64,000 nt of DNA from Kitasatospora aureofaciens (lineage in GTDB: Bacteria; Actinomycetota; Actinomycetes; Streptomycetales; Streptomycetaceae): assembly GCF_019192735.1 (NCBI RefSeq), contig NZ_JAHTKP010000016.1:1-64000 (forward strand), written 5' to 3'. Of the stretch, positions 49,517 to 57,883 are shown one piece after another; within the stretch, counting starts at the first letter, position 1; each line of letters begins with the position of its first letter. The notes under the pieces were generated by a model. It saw only the letters and a program-made list of their open reading frames with translations. It made no database searches and was not told where the DNA came from. Made by a program: the position numbers and the translations under genes.

Positions 49517-51376
49517 TCAGTGCGGCGGGGAGATCCGGGTGCCGTTGTCCAGGACCGCCTCGACCTGGACGGTCGCCCGGGCAGGGCGTTCGACGGCGAG
49601 GGTGTGGTCGGGGGCGGGGCGGTCGGCGGACCAGTCCGGGGCCTTGACGGTGAGGCGGGTGACGCGGCGGCTGCCGGCGGCGAGCAGGAAGTCCGTCCCC
49701 TGCGGGGAGCGCCACCACGTCGTGCCGACGGTGTCCTGCTCGGAGCGGCTGCACGCCCGGCCGGGGCCGCCGCCGGTGCGTTGCGGGCCGCGGGCGGTGG
49801 GGAGCAGGACGGCGGTGGCGGCGCTGCCGTCGCCGTTCCAGCGGTCGGCGCGCAGGCACATCCAGGCGGCGGTGCCCGCGTTCTGGGGGAGCGGCTGGAC
49901 GGCGAACGCCCACAGGTCGAGCTGCTTGACGCCGGGTGTGCCGTCCGGGACGGCGCAGCCGCCGCGGGCCCAGGCCTGGAGCGCGTCGGGGCCGGTGGCC
50001 TCGCGGGGTTCGCGGGCGGGCTGGGTGCGGTCCGGCGGCGGGGTGTAGGTGAGGTGGGCGGGCACGAGGCCGCCGAGGTCGGCGAGCAGGAAGGTCTGCT
50101 TCTCGGCGATCGCCGGGGAGGAGTGCAGCTGGAGGACGGTGGCGCCCTGGCAGTCGGCGAGGGCGCCGGTCGGGGCCGCTGCGGTGATTCCGTCAGGGTG
50201 GTCCAACGGCTGTGCAGGGGCGTCGGGTTGGTCGATCCGGCGGGTCTCGGCGGTGTCCACCCAGGGGGCCAGCAGGTAGCGGGCGGCGGTGCCCTGGCGG
50301 CGCAGCACGACCGCGCCCGCCGTCGTCACGTCGGAGTCGTCGGCGCGGGCGAGGTCCAGGCCGCCGCCGCGTCCGTCGGTGTAGCGGGCGAGCCGCTGCT
50401 CGTCGTGCAGGACCACCACGGCGGTGCCGTCGACCGTGCCGGCGAACAGCAGCCGGGGCGGGGCGGAGGGCGGCGTGGTGTCCACGCCCGCTTCGGCCCG
50501 GGTCTGCGGGCCCGGCTGAGCCCAGGCGGCGAGGGCGCGTCCGAGCAGGGCGGTGTCGTCGCGGCGGTCGCCGCGTGCGGGCCAAGCGGGGAAGCCGGGT
50601 TCGGCGGTGTGCTGCCACTGGTCGGCCGCGACCCGTACCAGCCGGGCCGGGTCGGTGGCGGTGCCGCCGGGCGGAGCGGCCGGCGGACGGGCGGCGGGCG
50701 CGGCGCCTCCGGAAGCGCCCAGGAGGGTGCTGGTGACGAGCCCGAGGACGGCCACGGCGACCACGGCCGTGAGGATCCGGCGGCGGCGCAGCAGGTCGGT
50801 GGGCTGGACACGGACGGCGCACGGGTCGAAGGCCGGCAGCTCCGTACCGAGGAAGAGACCGGACGCCGCCTCGACGGCCTCGTCGGGGCGTTCGACGCCG
50901 GCCCGCCGCAGGACGTCGGCCGCGCGCTCCGGCGCCAGCTCCTCGACCGCGAGCAGCGCGAACGCCGCGCGCGCGGGCGCATTGAGTGCGGCGAGCGCCC
51001 TGTCCAGCGCCGCGTCCTCCTCGCCGCCGTGCGGGGTGAACAGCCGCAGTCCCCACACCCGGGGCGTCAGCAGTCGGTGCGCGGGGAGCGGGTGCAGGGC
51101 GGCGCGCAGGACACGCTGACGCAGCGCGTCGTACACCGGATCCTCGTCGGGGCCCGCCGGTTCGCCGGGCCGGGTCCAGCGGGAGGGCAGGGCGCGCTGG
51201 ACGGCGGCGTGCGCGGCGAGGACCCGGCTGTGCCGGTCCCGGTCGGCGGGCAGGGCCAGGTACGCGAGCCGGGCCAGCCGCCGGTAGTGGCGCACCAGCG
51301 CGGCCTCGGCCTGAGCCACCGGGGGGGCCGTGGCCCCCTGCGGCAGCGGCGCCGTACCCTCTGTCGGTCCTGCCAA
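49517..51376 (-). CDS. Sigma-like N-domain/transmembrane/exported beta-domain protein, uncharacterised
   Basis: The 619-residue protein has a cytosolic N-terminal half (1-205) with helices reminiscent of a degenerate sigma factor: AEAALVRHYRRLARLAYLAL (region-2-like) and LNAPARAAFALLAVEELAPE, RAADVLRRAGVERPDEAVEA (region-4-like). One membrane helix follows (about 206-228, ILTAVVAVAVLGLVTSTLLG). The remaining 390 residues are exported, beta-rich and full of Trp/Asp (VLHDEQRLARYTDGRGGGL, AVVLRRQGTAARYLLAPWVD). TTG at 51376 with GGGGAGGG four bases away is the best start. I recognise no named family. The design would suit a one-protein signal-to-transcription device, by inference only. Confidence 0.68.
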   Translation of the reverse strand: MAGPTEGTAPLPQGATAPPVAQAEAALVRHYRRLARLAYLALPADRDRHSRVLAAHAAVQRALPSRWTRPGEPAGPDEDPVYDALRQRVLRAALHPLPAHRLLTPRVWGLRLFTPHGGEEDAALDRALAALNAPARAAFALLAVEELAPERAADVLRRAGVERPDEAVEAASGLFLGTELPAFDPCAVRVQPTDLLRRRRILTAVVAVAVLGLVTSTLLGASGGAAPAARPPAAPPGGTATDPARLVRVAADQWQHTAEPGFPAWPARGDRRDDTALLGRALAAWAQPGPQTRAEAGVDTTPPSAPPRLLFAGTVDGTAVVVLHDEQRLARYTDGRGGGLDLARADDSDVTTAGAVVLRRQGTAARYLLAPWVDTAETRRIDQPDAPAQPLDHPDGITAAAPTGALADCQGATVLQLHSSPAIAEKQTFLLADLGGLVPAHLTYTPPPDRTQPAREPREATGPDALQAWARGGCAVPDGTPGVKQLDLWAFAVQPLPQNAGTAAWMCLRADRWNGDGSAATAVLLPTARGPQRTGGGPGRACSRSEQDTVGTTWWRSPQGTDFLLAAGSRRVTRLTVKAPDWSADRPAPDHTLAVERPARATVQVEAVLDNGTRISPPH

Positions 51377-51635
51377 CGGGCCCTCCCCGGAACCGTCCGT
51401 CGTGTCGTGGTGGACGGTCCAACGAGTCGATCATGTGATGGTTGCGCCGTCCGGGGTGGCAATGTGGTGTCCGGGGCTGCAAAGCGCCTGTCAGCACCCG
51501 GTTCGACGGCAGGGCCGTAGGTCCCCACCCGTTCAGCCCCTTGGCCCCTGGCGTCCCGCGCCGCCGGGCGCGATGCTGCCGGTACCGGCCGGGAGGAACC
51601 GGTCGGACGAGCGTCGTTGGACGAGGTGAACCGGC
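51377..51635. other. 259-bp divergent intergenic region
   Basis: It separates the minus-strand sigma-like fusion gene from the plus-strand CBS-BON gene and must contain both promoters. I see no strong palindrome or hairpin in it. Confidence 0.5.
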
Positions 51636-52292
51636 GTGCGGCATGCCACCGTCGAATCAGTGATGACCAGTCCCGTGGTCCGGGTCGCGCCCGAGACCGG
51701 GTTCCGGGAGATCGTCGCGCTGCTGACCGACTACAACATCACCGGGGTGCCGGTGATGGACGCGGAGGGCCGGCCGCTGGGCGTCGTCTCCGAGGCGGAC
51801 CTACTGCGTACCCTGGCCGCGCAGGAGGACTCGGGCAGCCTGCTGCCGGCGCCGGAGTCGGCGCAGGGCGGCCCGGGCGGCGCGGTCACGGCGGCCGACC
51901 TGATGACGATCCAGCCCGTTTGCACCACGCCCGATACGAGCGTGGTCGCGGCGGCCCGGCTGATGAGCCGGCACGGGCTGAAGCTGCTGCCGGTGCTCGA
52001 CGAGGACGGCCGGGTGATCGGCATGGTGAGCCGTGGGGACCTGCTGCGGGTGTTCCTGCGGGAGGACCACGTGATCCGGCGCGAGATCGTCGAGGAGGTG
52101 CTCGGCCGGATCGACGGGGTGAGCCCCGCCGAGATCGGCGTGGAGGTGAACCAGGGCCGGGTGGTGCTCAGCGGCACCGTGCCCGAGCCGCATCTGGTCT
52201 CGATCGTGGTGAACCTGTGCCGCTCGGTGGACGGTGTGGTCTCGGTGACCGACCGGCTCGACTCCGGGGGAGCGCCCGCCGGGGTCGGCTGA
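51636..52292 (+). CDS. CBS-CBS-BON protein
   Basis: The 218-residue protein has two CBS motifs (about 1-60: VESVMTSPVVRVAPETGFRE, NITGVPVMDAEGRPLGVVSE; about 88-145: AADLMTIQPVCTTPDTSVVA, GLKLLPVLDEDGRVIGMVSR) and a C-terminal BON domain (about 150-210: VNQGRVVLSGTVPEPHLVSI, VDGVVSVTDRL). CBS pairs usually bind adenosine nucleotides; BON domains bind membranes or polymers. This arrangement is common in streptomycetes, with unknown role, often linked to stress or dormancy. GTG at 51636. Confidence 0.9.
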   Translation: MRHATVESVMTSPVVRVAPETGFREIVALLTDYNITGVPVMDAEGRPLGVVSEADLLRTLAAQEDSGSLLPAPESAQGGPGGAVTAADLMTIQPVCTTPDTSVVAAARLMSRHGLKLLPVLDEDGRVIGMVSRGDLLRVFLREDHVIRREIVEEVLGRIDGVSPAEIGVEVNQGRVVLSGTVPEPHLVSIVVNLCRSVDGVVSVTDRLDSGGAPAGVG

Positions 52293-52410
52293 GCGCCACG
52301 CGTCCGGACCGGGACGGCTTCCTCCGCATACTGCGGAGCGTATCGGGTAACTCACTCTGTGTGCCCGGCGGGCAGGACTGCCGGGACAGCGGGGCACCGG
52401 GGAGGCGGCC

Positions 52411-53061
52411 GTGGCAGTCGTGTTCGACGCGGACTTCACTTCGACCAGGCAGTGGATCGCGGGGCGCAGCAGCGCCTATCCCCGGATGGGGCCGACCAAT
52501 CGCAGCGACCACAAACTCGACTACCTGAGCCGCGCGCTCTGCCCCGGGGGCGTGTTCGCGGCCACCCGTCGGCACGCCGGCGGGCTCTGGACGTGCCACC
52601 TGCTCACCACCGAGGGCAGTCCGGAGGGCTTCCAGGTCCGCACCGGGGACGAGCTGTCGGCGCGCATCACGCTGCCCGTCGAGCTGGGCGCCTGGCCGGC
52701 GATCTGGACCTGGCGGGACGGCGGCAACGAGGTGGACGTCTTCGAGTACCACCCGGACCACCCGGACCTGCTGGAGATCTCCAACCACGTCCGGGGCGGG
52801 TTCCGCTACTGGCACGGCGGCGACAGCGGCATCGCCCCGGGCGGCACCTTCGGCCTGCGGGTGGTGCTGGGCGCGCACTCGGTGGACTGGTACGTCGAGG
52901 ACGAGCTGGTCTACGCGGACCTGCACGGGGTCGGGCCGGGCTGGCACGCCTACCTGATCGTCAACCTGTCGGTGGCGGACGGGACGTACCACGACCGCCC
53001 GCCGCTGGACGGGCCGGACCGGCTGAGCTGGGTCTGCCACAGCCTCACCGTCGAGCGGTGA
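52411..53061 (+). CDS. GH16-like concanavalin-fold protein without signal peptide
   Basis: The 216-residue protein has the GH16 laminarinase-type active-site pattern Glu-Val-Asp-Val-Phe-Glu (107-112), preceded by WPAIWTWRDGGN, and other beta-sandwich features (VDWYVEDELVYADLHGV, AYLIVNLSVADGTY). GH16 enzymes hydrolyse beta-1,3 or mixed-linked glucans and are normally secreted. Here the N-terminus (MAVVFDADFTSTRQWIAG) has no signal peptide or membrane helix, so the protein should stay in the cytosol or leave by another route. The start is GTG at 52411. It is shorter than classical GH16 (about 230-280 residues). Confidence 0.75.
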   Translation: MAVVFDADFTSTRQWIAGRSSAYPRMGPTNRSDHKLDYLSRALCPGGVFAATRRHAGGLWTCHLLTTEGSPEGFQVRTGDELSARITLPVELGAWPAIWTWRDGGNEVDVFEYHPDHPDLLEISNHVRGGFRYWHGGDSGIAPGGTFGLRVVLGAHSVDWYVEDELVYADLHGVGPGWHAYLIVNLSVADGTYHDRPPLDGPDRLSWVCHSLTVER

Positions 53062-53070
53062 AGCCGCGTT

Positions 53071-53442
53071 CTACGGCGGGAACGCGGCGGTGATCGGCCC
53101 GCGCGGGCCGGAGCGGCGGAACCAGACGATCCGGCGGTGCGGGCCGATGTGGGCGGGGTGGGTCACGTAGAGGTCGTCGCGCGGGGCGCCCTCGTTGCCC
53201 GGCGCGAGGGCGGCGTCCACGGCGTCGGCGGCGATCGAGCGCAGCAGGGCGTGGGCGGTGGCCTCGGCGGCGGCCGGGGCGATGGCGAGGGCGGTGAGTT
53301 CGGCCCACAGCGCGCTGGAGACGTAGGAGATCCGGGAGTGGCCGAGCGCCGGGTGGGGGCGTTCGTCCGCGTGGTGCCGGAGCACCCCGGCGGCGACGAG
53401 CTGCTCCGCGGAGCGGTCGGCGGCCGGCGGGTGGTGGTCCAT
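53071..53442 (-). CDS. Hypothetical protein, Ala/His-rich
   Basis: The product has 123 residues, no membrane segment and no signal peptide. It contains LVAAGVLRHHADERPHPALG, ISYVSSALWAELTALAIAPA and PAHIGPHRRIVWFRRSG. I do not recognise a family. ATG at 53442 is used because an earlier TTG has no support. It is 9 bp away from the convergent GH16-like gene, which argues for a real gene end here, but coding quality is moderate. Confidence 0.6.
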   Translation of the reverse strand: MDHHPPAADRSAEQLVAAGVLRHHADERPHPALGHSRISYVSSALWAELTALAIAPAAAEATAHALLRSIAADAVDAALAPGNEGAPRDDLYVTHPAHIGPHRRIVWFRRSGPRGPITAAFPP

Positions 53443-53595
53443 GGGCGGCAACGCTACCCCGGCGGGCAGGGCGGTTGGCGCCGGAAGGTTTTCTCACGCT
53501 TTCTTCAGGACGCTTCCGCCGATCGCGGGCGCACGATGGTGGTAACGGCGACGGACACCTCGGCGGGCCCCGGTGGGCCGGAGAAGGAGGTCCCG

Positions 53596-53898
53596 ATGAG
53601 GCATTGGCACGGCCACGGGCTGGGTGGCTGGGGCATCGGTGTGATGGCGATCGGGATGCTGCTGGTCCTGGTGGTGCTGGTGCTCGCCGCGATCGCCCTG
53701 TTCCGGTACGTCTCGCGCTCGCCGCGGCCGCTTCCGCACGGTCCGGCCGCGTCCGGGCCGGTTGCTCCCGGGCCGCGGGCGGCGGCGCCGACGCCGGAGC
53801 AGTTGCTCGCGGAGCGCTTCGCGCGCGGCGAGATCGACGCGGAGGAGTACCGGCACAGACTCGACACGCTGCGCTCGGCGAACGGGCCGGGCGGCTGA
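53596..53898 (+). CDS. SHOCT-domain membrane protein
   Basis: The 100-residue protein has a His/Gly-rich start (RHWHGHGLGGWGIG), one membrane helix (about 15-37, VMAIGMLLVLVVLVLAAIAL), a Pro/Ala linker, and the SHOCT motif at the end (EQLLAERFARGEIDAEEYRH, then RLDTL). SHOCT is a short C-terminal helix hairpin found in many bacterial membrane proteins, thought to aid oligomerisation. ATG at 53596 follows GAAGGAGGTCCCG, an excellent ribosome binding site. Confidence 0.88.
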   Translation: MRHWHGHGLGGWGIGVMAIGMLLVLVVLVLAAIALFRYVSRSPRPLPHGPAASGPVAPGPRAAAPTPEQLLAERFARGEIDAEEYRHRLDTLRSANGPGG

Positions 53899-53921
53899 GG
53901 CAGGCAGCTGGGGCGGGCGGC

Positions 53922-53969
53922 AACGGCAGGGCCCGCCGCACCGGGTGGTGTGCGGCGGGCCCTGCCGTT
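53922..53969. terminator. Perfect 20-bp stem bidirectional terminator
   Basis: Bases 53922-53941 and 53950-53969 are perfectly inverted (20-bp stem) around an 8-base loop. It lies between the convergent SHOCT gene (stop 53898) and ohr (stop 53995), and so can end transcription from both sides. Confidence 0.9.
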
Positions 53970-53994
53970 CTCGTGCTCACTGCCGTCCTGGTGC

Positions 53995-54405
53995 TTACTC
54001 GACGACCAGCTCGACCGGGATGTTGCCGCGGGTGGCGCGGGAGTACGGGCAGACCTCGTGCGCCTGCTTGACCAGCACCTCGCCGGTCTCGCCGGCGAGC
54101 GACTCGGGCAGCTCCACGCGCAGCACGACGGAGAGGCCGAAGCCGGCGTCGTCCTTGCCGATGGAGACCTCGGCGGTGACCGAGACCTCGCTGGTGTCGA
54201 CCCGGGCCTGCCGGCCGACCAGGCCGAGGGCGCTGGCGAAGCACGCCGCGTAGCCGGCCGCGAACAGCTGCTCGGGGTTGGTGCCCTGACCGCTGCCGCC
54301 GAGCGCGGGCGGCATCGCCAGGGGCAGGTCGAGCTGTCCGTCGGAGCTGACGGCGCGGCCCTCGCGGCCGTTGGCGGTGGCGGCTGCGGTGTAGAGCGCG
54401 TCCAT
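53995..54405 (-). CDS. ohr: Organic hydroperoxide reductase Ohr
   Basis: The 136-residue protein is an OsmC/Ohr-fold peroxidase: N-terminal LYTAAATANGREGRAVSSDG, GTNPEQLFAAGYAACFASAL with catalytic Cys55, and HEVCPYSRATRGNIPVEL with Cys119. The two Cys reduce organic and fatty-acid hydroperoxides, using lipoyl or similar donors. ATG at 54405. Divergent from the ohrR gene, with a palindromic operator between them. It is the standard ohr/ohrR arrangement. Confidence 0.94.
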   Translation of the reverse strand: MDALYTAAATANGREGRAVSSDGQLDLPLAMPPALGGSGQGTNPEQLFAAGYAACFASALGLVGRQARVDTSEVSVTAEVSIGKDDAGFGLSVVLRVELPESLAGETGEVLVKQAHEVCPYSRATRGNIPVELVVE

Positions 54406-54456
54406 GATCCGTTCCCTTCGGTCCCTGCGGCGGCCTCCCGGGCCGCCCTTCGACGA

Positions 54457-54485
54457 CAATTAGAGCACGCAATTCAATTGCACAC
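54457..54485. promoter_or_regulatory. OhrR operator between ohr and ohrR
   Basis: GCAATT (54469-54474), C, AATTGC (54476-54481) is a perfect 13-bp palindrome, with a second half-like CAATT at 54457-54461. OhrR proteins bind similar AT-rich inverted repeats (for example TACAATT-AATTGTA). It is the only AT-rich stretch in this area and lies 52 bases upstream of the ohr start. Confidence 0.8.
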
Positions 54486-54529
54486 AACTGAGTGGCGCGA
54501 ATGCGATCGGTACCATGGGGGGCATGACC

Positions 54530-55006
54530 ATGTTTCCCGGGCTCCCCGACGTGGCGGACGAGGAACTGCTCCGCCTCGACCAGCAGATCTGCTTCTCGCT
54601 GAACGCGGCCTCGCGCGCCTTCGGCGGCGTCTACCGGGTGCTGCTCAAGGACCTCGGGCTCACCTACCCCCAGTACCTGGTCCTGCTGGTGCTCTGGGAG
54701 GACGGCGAACTGCCGGTCAAGCGGATCGGCGAGCGCCTGCGGCTGGACTCCGGCACGCTCTCGCCGCTGCTCAAGCGGCTGGAGGCGGCCGGCCTGGTGC
54801 GCCGCGAGCGCAGCCCGGAGGACGAGCGGTCGGTCACCGTCGCGCTCACGGCGGAAGGCGCCGCGCTGCGGGAGCGGGCCGGGCAGGTCCCGCGCCGGCT
54901 GCTCGTGGCGACCGGGCTGCCGGTCGAGGACCTGGCCGCGCTGCGGGCGCTCCTGGACCGGGTGACGGTCGCGCTGGACGCGGCCGTCGTCGAGCCGGTC
55001 GAGTAG
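54530..55006 (+). CDS. ohrR: Peroxide-sensing MarR-family repressor OhrR
   Basis: The protein has about 158 residues. It contains DQQICFSLNAASRAFGGVYR with Cys21, at the position of the redox-sensing Cys of OhrR; LTYPQYLVLLVLWEDGELPV; and the winged helix RIGERLRLDSGTLSPLLKRL then RRERSPEDERSVTVALTAEG. It should repress ohr and itself until the Cys is oxidised by organic hydroperoxide. ATGs at 54515, 54524 and 54530 are possible; the last is best spaced from GGGGGG. Divergent from ohr. Confidence 0.92.
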   Translation: MFPGLPDVADEELLRLDQQICFSLNAASRAFGGVYRVLLKDLGLTYPQYLVLLVLWEDGELPVKRIGERLRLDSGTLSPLLKRLEAAGLVRRERSPEDERSVTVALTAEGAALRERAGQVPRRLLVATGLPVEDLAALRALLDRVTVALDAAVVEPVE

Positions 55007-55263
55007 GCGTGCACGCCGCGGGTCAAGTCGGCGGACCGCCGAGTGTGATCTGCGTCACTGCTCGCTGTGCCCCGCGGGCCCGGTGAGCACGAACCGGCAG
55101 GTCAGCACCGGTGGTCGGAACTGAACGGAAGCGGTCGTTAATTGCCCCTCGGTTCGGGTCAACAACCCGCTTCTCCAGGACGGTTACAGCACGAGCCCCC
55201 GACGGGGCCGTCGGCGCGCCACCTGGCGGGCCGGCCAACCGATCCACCGAAAGGGGGAGGCGT

Positions 55264-55854
55264 GTGCTGAACACCCCCGGGCCGGACGAGGACCACGAGG
55301 TGCGGACGGACCCGCTCGACCGCCTGCCGGCCGACTTCGAGGTCTTCTTCACCCGCGAGAACCCCGGCTACCTCCGCTACGCGCAGCAGCGCCTGCGCCA
55401 CCGCGAGGACGCGCAGGACGCCGTCCAGAACGCCGGCACCGCGCTCTACCAGAACTGGCGCCGGGCGCTCGCCAGCGCCGATCCGCGGGCCTTCGCGTTC
55501 AAGATCCTCAAGGACGCGATCGTGGACGTGATGCGCGAGCGCCGCCGCGCCGAGCGCAAACGGCAGCGGGTGATCGCCCAGCACCACCCCGACACCAGCC
55601 AGGACGAGCTGGACGAACTCGCCGAACTCGACGCCCTGGACTGGGCGATGGAGGAACTCGCGCGCAGCGCCCCGGTCCAGGCCGACGTGGTCCGGCTGCG
55701 CCAGGCCGGCCTCTCCTACCCGGACATCGGCCGTGCCCTCGGCATCGCGCACACCACCGCCCGCACGTACTACAGCCTCGGCCGCCGCCACCTGGAGTAC
55801 CTGCTGGAGCACGCCGGCGGCACCGAGCCGGGCGACGGGCAGGCGGCGGAGTGA
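55264..55854 (+). CDS. RNA polymerase sigma-70-like factor (ECF type), coupled to partner 2
   Basis: The 196-residue protein has region 2 (about 18-90: FEVFFTRENPGYLRYAQQRL, DAQDAVQNAGTALYQNWRRA, RAFAFKILKDAIVDVMRERR) and region 4 (about 125-185: LARSAPVQADVVRLRQAGLS, GRALGIAHTTARTYYSLGRR). GTG at 55264 follows GGGGGAGG. Preceding DNA (55007-55263) holds no gene. Its stop overlaps the GTG of the partner gene (GTGA), exactly the design seen at 9086-9089. It is only distantly similar to the sigma factor at 9086-9670, so the pairing itself seems conserved. Confidence 0.85.
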   Translation: MLNTPGPDEDHEVRTDPLDRLPADFEVFFTRENPGYLRYAQQRLRHREDAQDAVQNAGTALYQNWRRALASADPRAFAFKILKDAIVDVMRERRRAERKRQRVIAQHHPDTSQDELDELAELDALDWAMEELARSAPVQADVVRLRQAGLSYPDIGRALGIAHTTARTYYSLGRRHLEYLLEHAGGTEPGDGQAAE

Positions 55855-56525
55855 ACCTCACCGACCTGTTGCAGGCAGACTCCGCCGGACTGGACCAGGA
55901 GTTCCGCGATCACGACCCGGCGGCCTTCACCCGGCGGCTGGCCGAGCGCCTGGCGTCCGGACGTCCCCCGCCCGCCGGGCGGGAACGGATCGTCCGTCCG
56001 CCCGCCGCCCGCCGGGCGGGAGAGCGGCGGGCCGGCGCCCGCCGGGCCGAACTCCGGCGCGACCTACGGCACTTGTGCGGCGGCGTGGCGGGCACGGTCG
56101 ACCCGGGCGAACTCGCGCTGGACCTGGAGCTTGCCGAGAAGGCGGCGCTGCGCACCCTCGGCTGCCTCCTCTACGGCATGGGCCGGACCGCCGACGGCGT
56201 GTTCTGGTGGCGGATCGCCGCCGAGTTCGGCGACCAGCTGGCCGTGCACTGCCTGGCCGTCCACTACGCGGCCGAGGGCCAGGACGGGGACGCGGCCCGC
56301 TGGGCCGTCCAGGCGCAGGACCTCAGCGGCCCGGGCCGGCTGCCCGCCCTCGCCCCCGACGTCCGGCCGGGCGGGGCGGCGGAGCTGGTACGGGTGCTCG
56401 CGGAGCGCTTCGACGGCGAGATCGTGCTGACGCTGCGGGAGATACCGGCCGTGCGCGCCGCCCCGGACGTCGGGCGGCTGGGCGTCCGGGCCGTGCGGGG
56501 GAGGGGGCCGGGGCGGATCCGGTGA
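55851..56525 (+). CDS. Sigma-factor partner protein, FWWR-signature family (copy 2)
   Basis: The 224-residue protein is helical and cytosolic with a disordered Arg/Ala-rich segment (about 35-70). Residues 103-140 contain LLY (106-108), Gly-Arg (111-112), FWWR (118-121), Cys134 and His138; the distances LLY-FWWR (12), FWWR-Cys (16) and Cys-His (4) equal those of the copy at 8373-9089. The C-terminus (ELVRVLAERFDGEIVLTLRE) differs from copy 1. It is translationally coupled to the sigma gene. Function unknown; regulation of, or action with, the sigma factor is inferred from repeated pairing. Confidence 0.75.
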   Translation: MNLTDLLQADSAGLDQEFRDHDPAAFTRRLAERLASGRPPPAGRERIVRPPAARRAGERRAGARRAELRRDLRHLCGGVAGTVDPGELALDLELAEKAALRTLGCLLYGMGRTADGVFWWRIAAEFGDQLAVHCLAVHYAAEGQDGDAARWAVQAQDLSGPGRLPALAPDVRPGGAAELVRVLAERFDGEIVLTLREIPAVRAAPDVGRLGVRAVRGRGPGRIR

Positions 56526-56557
56526 CGGGGTTCTGCTGGGCAGCTGCCGATTCTCAT

Positions 56558-56605
56558 GGGAACGGCCCCCGCCCGCACCCTCAGGCGCAGGCGGGGGCCG
56601 TTCCC
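56558..56605. terminator. 16-bp stem bidirectional terminator
   Basis: GGGAACGGCCCCCGCC (56558-56573) pairs perfectly with GGCGGGGGCCGTTCCC (56590-56605) around a 16-base loop. It lies between the partner-2 stop (56525) and the convergent protease gene stop (56612). Confidence 0.88.
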
Positions 56606-56611
56606 GCGCTC

Positions 56612-57883
56612 CTAGCCCTTCTTGGAGAAGAAGTCGTACAGGCCCGCCGCGACGTCGTCCAGGTACGGACCGGCCTGGTACTTCTGCGCGCCGTCGTTGC
56701 CGACCGACACGTTGCTGACCAGGGCCGGCTTGCCGTCCTTGGTCGCCAGCCAGCCGCCACCGCTCGACCCGCCCGTCATCGAGCAGCCGATGGCCAGCAT
56801 CGGCGGGCGCGTGGGGTCGAAGGACATGCGGGAGGGCTTGCCGCCCTGGCAGTAGTTCAGCTCCCGGCCGTCGAACGGGGGAGCGGCCGGGTAGCCGTAG
56901 TTGGTGATGCTCAGCTGGTCGCGCGGGGCGTTGAACCACACCGGCAGCGCGCCGCCGACCGTCTCCTCCAGCGACTTGCCGCTGTCGTTCTCCGGCTTCA
57001 CCCGCAGGATCGCGAAGTCGTACTGCGCGGCCGGGCCCACCTCGCCGCCCTCGGCCTTCCAGACCGGGGAGGTGACGTAGTTGGCCGCGTCCCAGGCACC
57101 GAACGGCGCGTACTGCGAGACCTCGGTCGGCCGCTTGCCGTTGCTCACGTCGCCGCCGGCGTTGAAGTCGGGGATGAAGACGATGTTGCTGTTGAACGTG
57201 GAGTCCTTGCCCTGGTGGGCGCAGTGCCCGGCGGTCCACACCAGGTTGCTCTTGCCGGGGTGCGCCGGGTCGGCCACGACGGTGCCGGAGCACACGTAGT
57301 GCTGGCCGAGCTTGCCGGGGTCGGTGGTCTCGGCCCCGGGCTTGTCGAAGAAGATCTTGCCGAACACGGCCAGGTTCTTGGCGTACGGGTGCGGCGCCGC
57401 CTGGGCGTTGACGGTCTGCGGCGGCGCGTCGTTGCCGCCGTCGGCGGGCGGCTGGGTGGTCGGCTGCGCGGGCTGCGGCGCCTGGCTGGTCGGCTGGGGA
57501 GCCTGGCCGGTGGGCTGACCGGCCGGTGCGGGCGTCGGCGGCTTCAGCGCATCGACGGGCTTGGCGCTGAGGAGCTTCTCAAGGGTCCAGTAGCCCTTGG
57601 CGGCGGCCGGAGCGGCGTAGTCCTTCGCCCACTTCTCCCAGTCCGCGGCCTTCCACTTCTTGAGGTCCGCGAGGTTGGCCGGCAGCCCGAGCCCGGCGGC
57701 CCCGGCGGTGGCCGCGGCCGTGGTCGCGGCCGTGGTGGAGGCGGCTCCGGTGGCCCCCGTGGCCGCCGCGTCGCCGGGGCTGTTGTCCGGCCCGCAGGCG
57801 GACGTGCCGAGGAGAGTCAGCGCCAGCGCGGACGCCCCGAGGGCGGCGCGAAAGGTGCGCTGGGTACGACGTATCGATGACAT
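56612..57883 (-). CDS. Trypsin-like serine protease lipoprotein
   Basis: The 423-residue protein has a lipoprotein signal (SALALTLLGTSACG), an Ala/Thr-rich linker, a segment LKKWKAADWEKWAKDYAAPA, then a Pro/Gln linker (about 140-190). The C-terminal domain (about 200-423) has WTAGHC with catalytic His, YDFAILRVKP with catalytic Asp, and CSMTGGSSGGGW with catalytic Ser, a chymotrypsin-like triad like that of streptomycete trypsin-like peptidases and V8-type enzymes. It would be tethered outside the membrane. I chose the ATG at 57883; a longer frame upstream has no support. Confidence 0.9.
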   Translation of the reverse strand: MSSIRRTQRTFRAALGASALALTLLGTSACGPDNSPGDAAATGATGAASTTAATTAAATAGAAGLGLPANLADLKKWKAADWEKWAKDYAAPAAAKGYWTLEKLLSAKPVDALKPPTPAPAGQPTGQAPQPTSQAPQPAQPTTQPPADGGNDAPPQTVNAQAAPHPYAKNLAVFGKIFFDKPGAETTDPGKLGQHYVCSGTVVADPAHPGKSNLVWTAGHCAHQGKDSTFNSNIVFIPDFNAGGDVSNGKRPTEVSQYAPFGAWDAANYVTSPVWKAEGGEVGPAAQYDFAILRVKPENDSGKSLEETVGGALPVWFNAPRDQLSITNYGYPAAPPFDGRELNYCQGGKPSRMSFDPTRPPMLAIGCSMTGGSSGGGWLATKDGKPALVSNVSVGNDGAQKYQAGPYLDDVAAGLYDFFSKKG

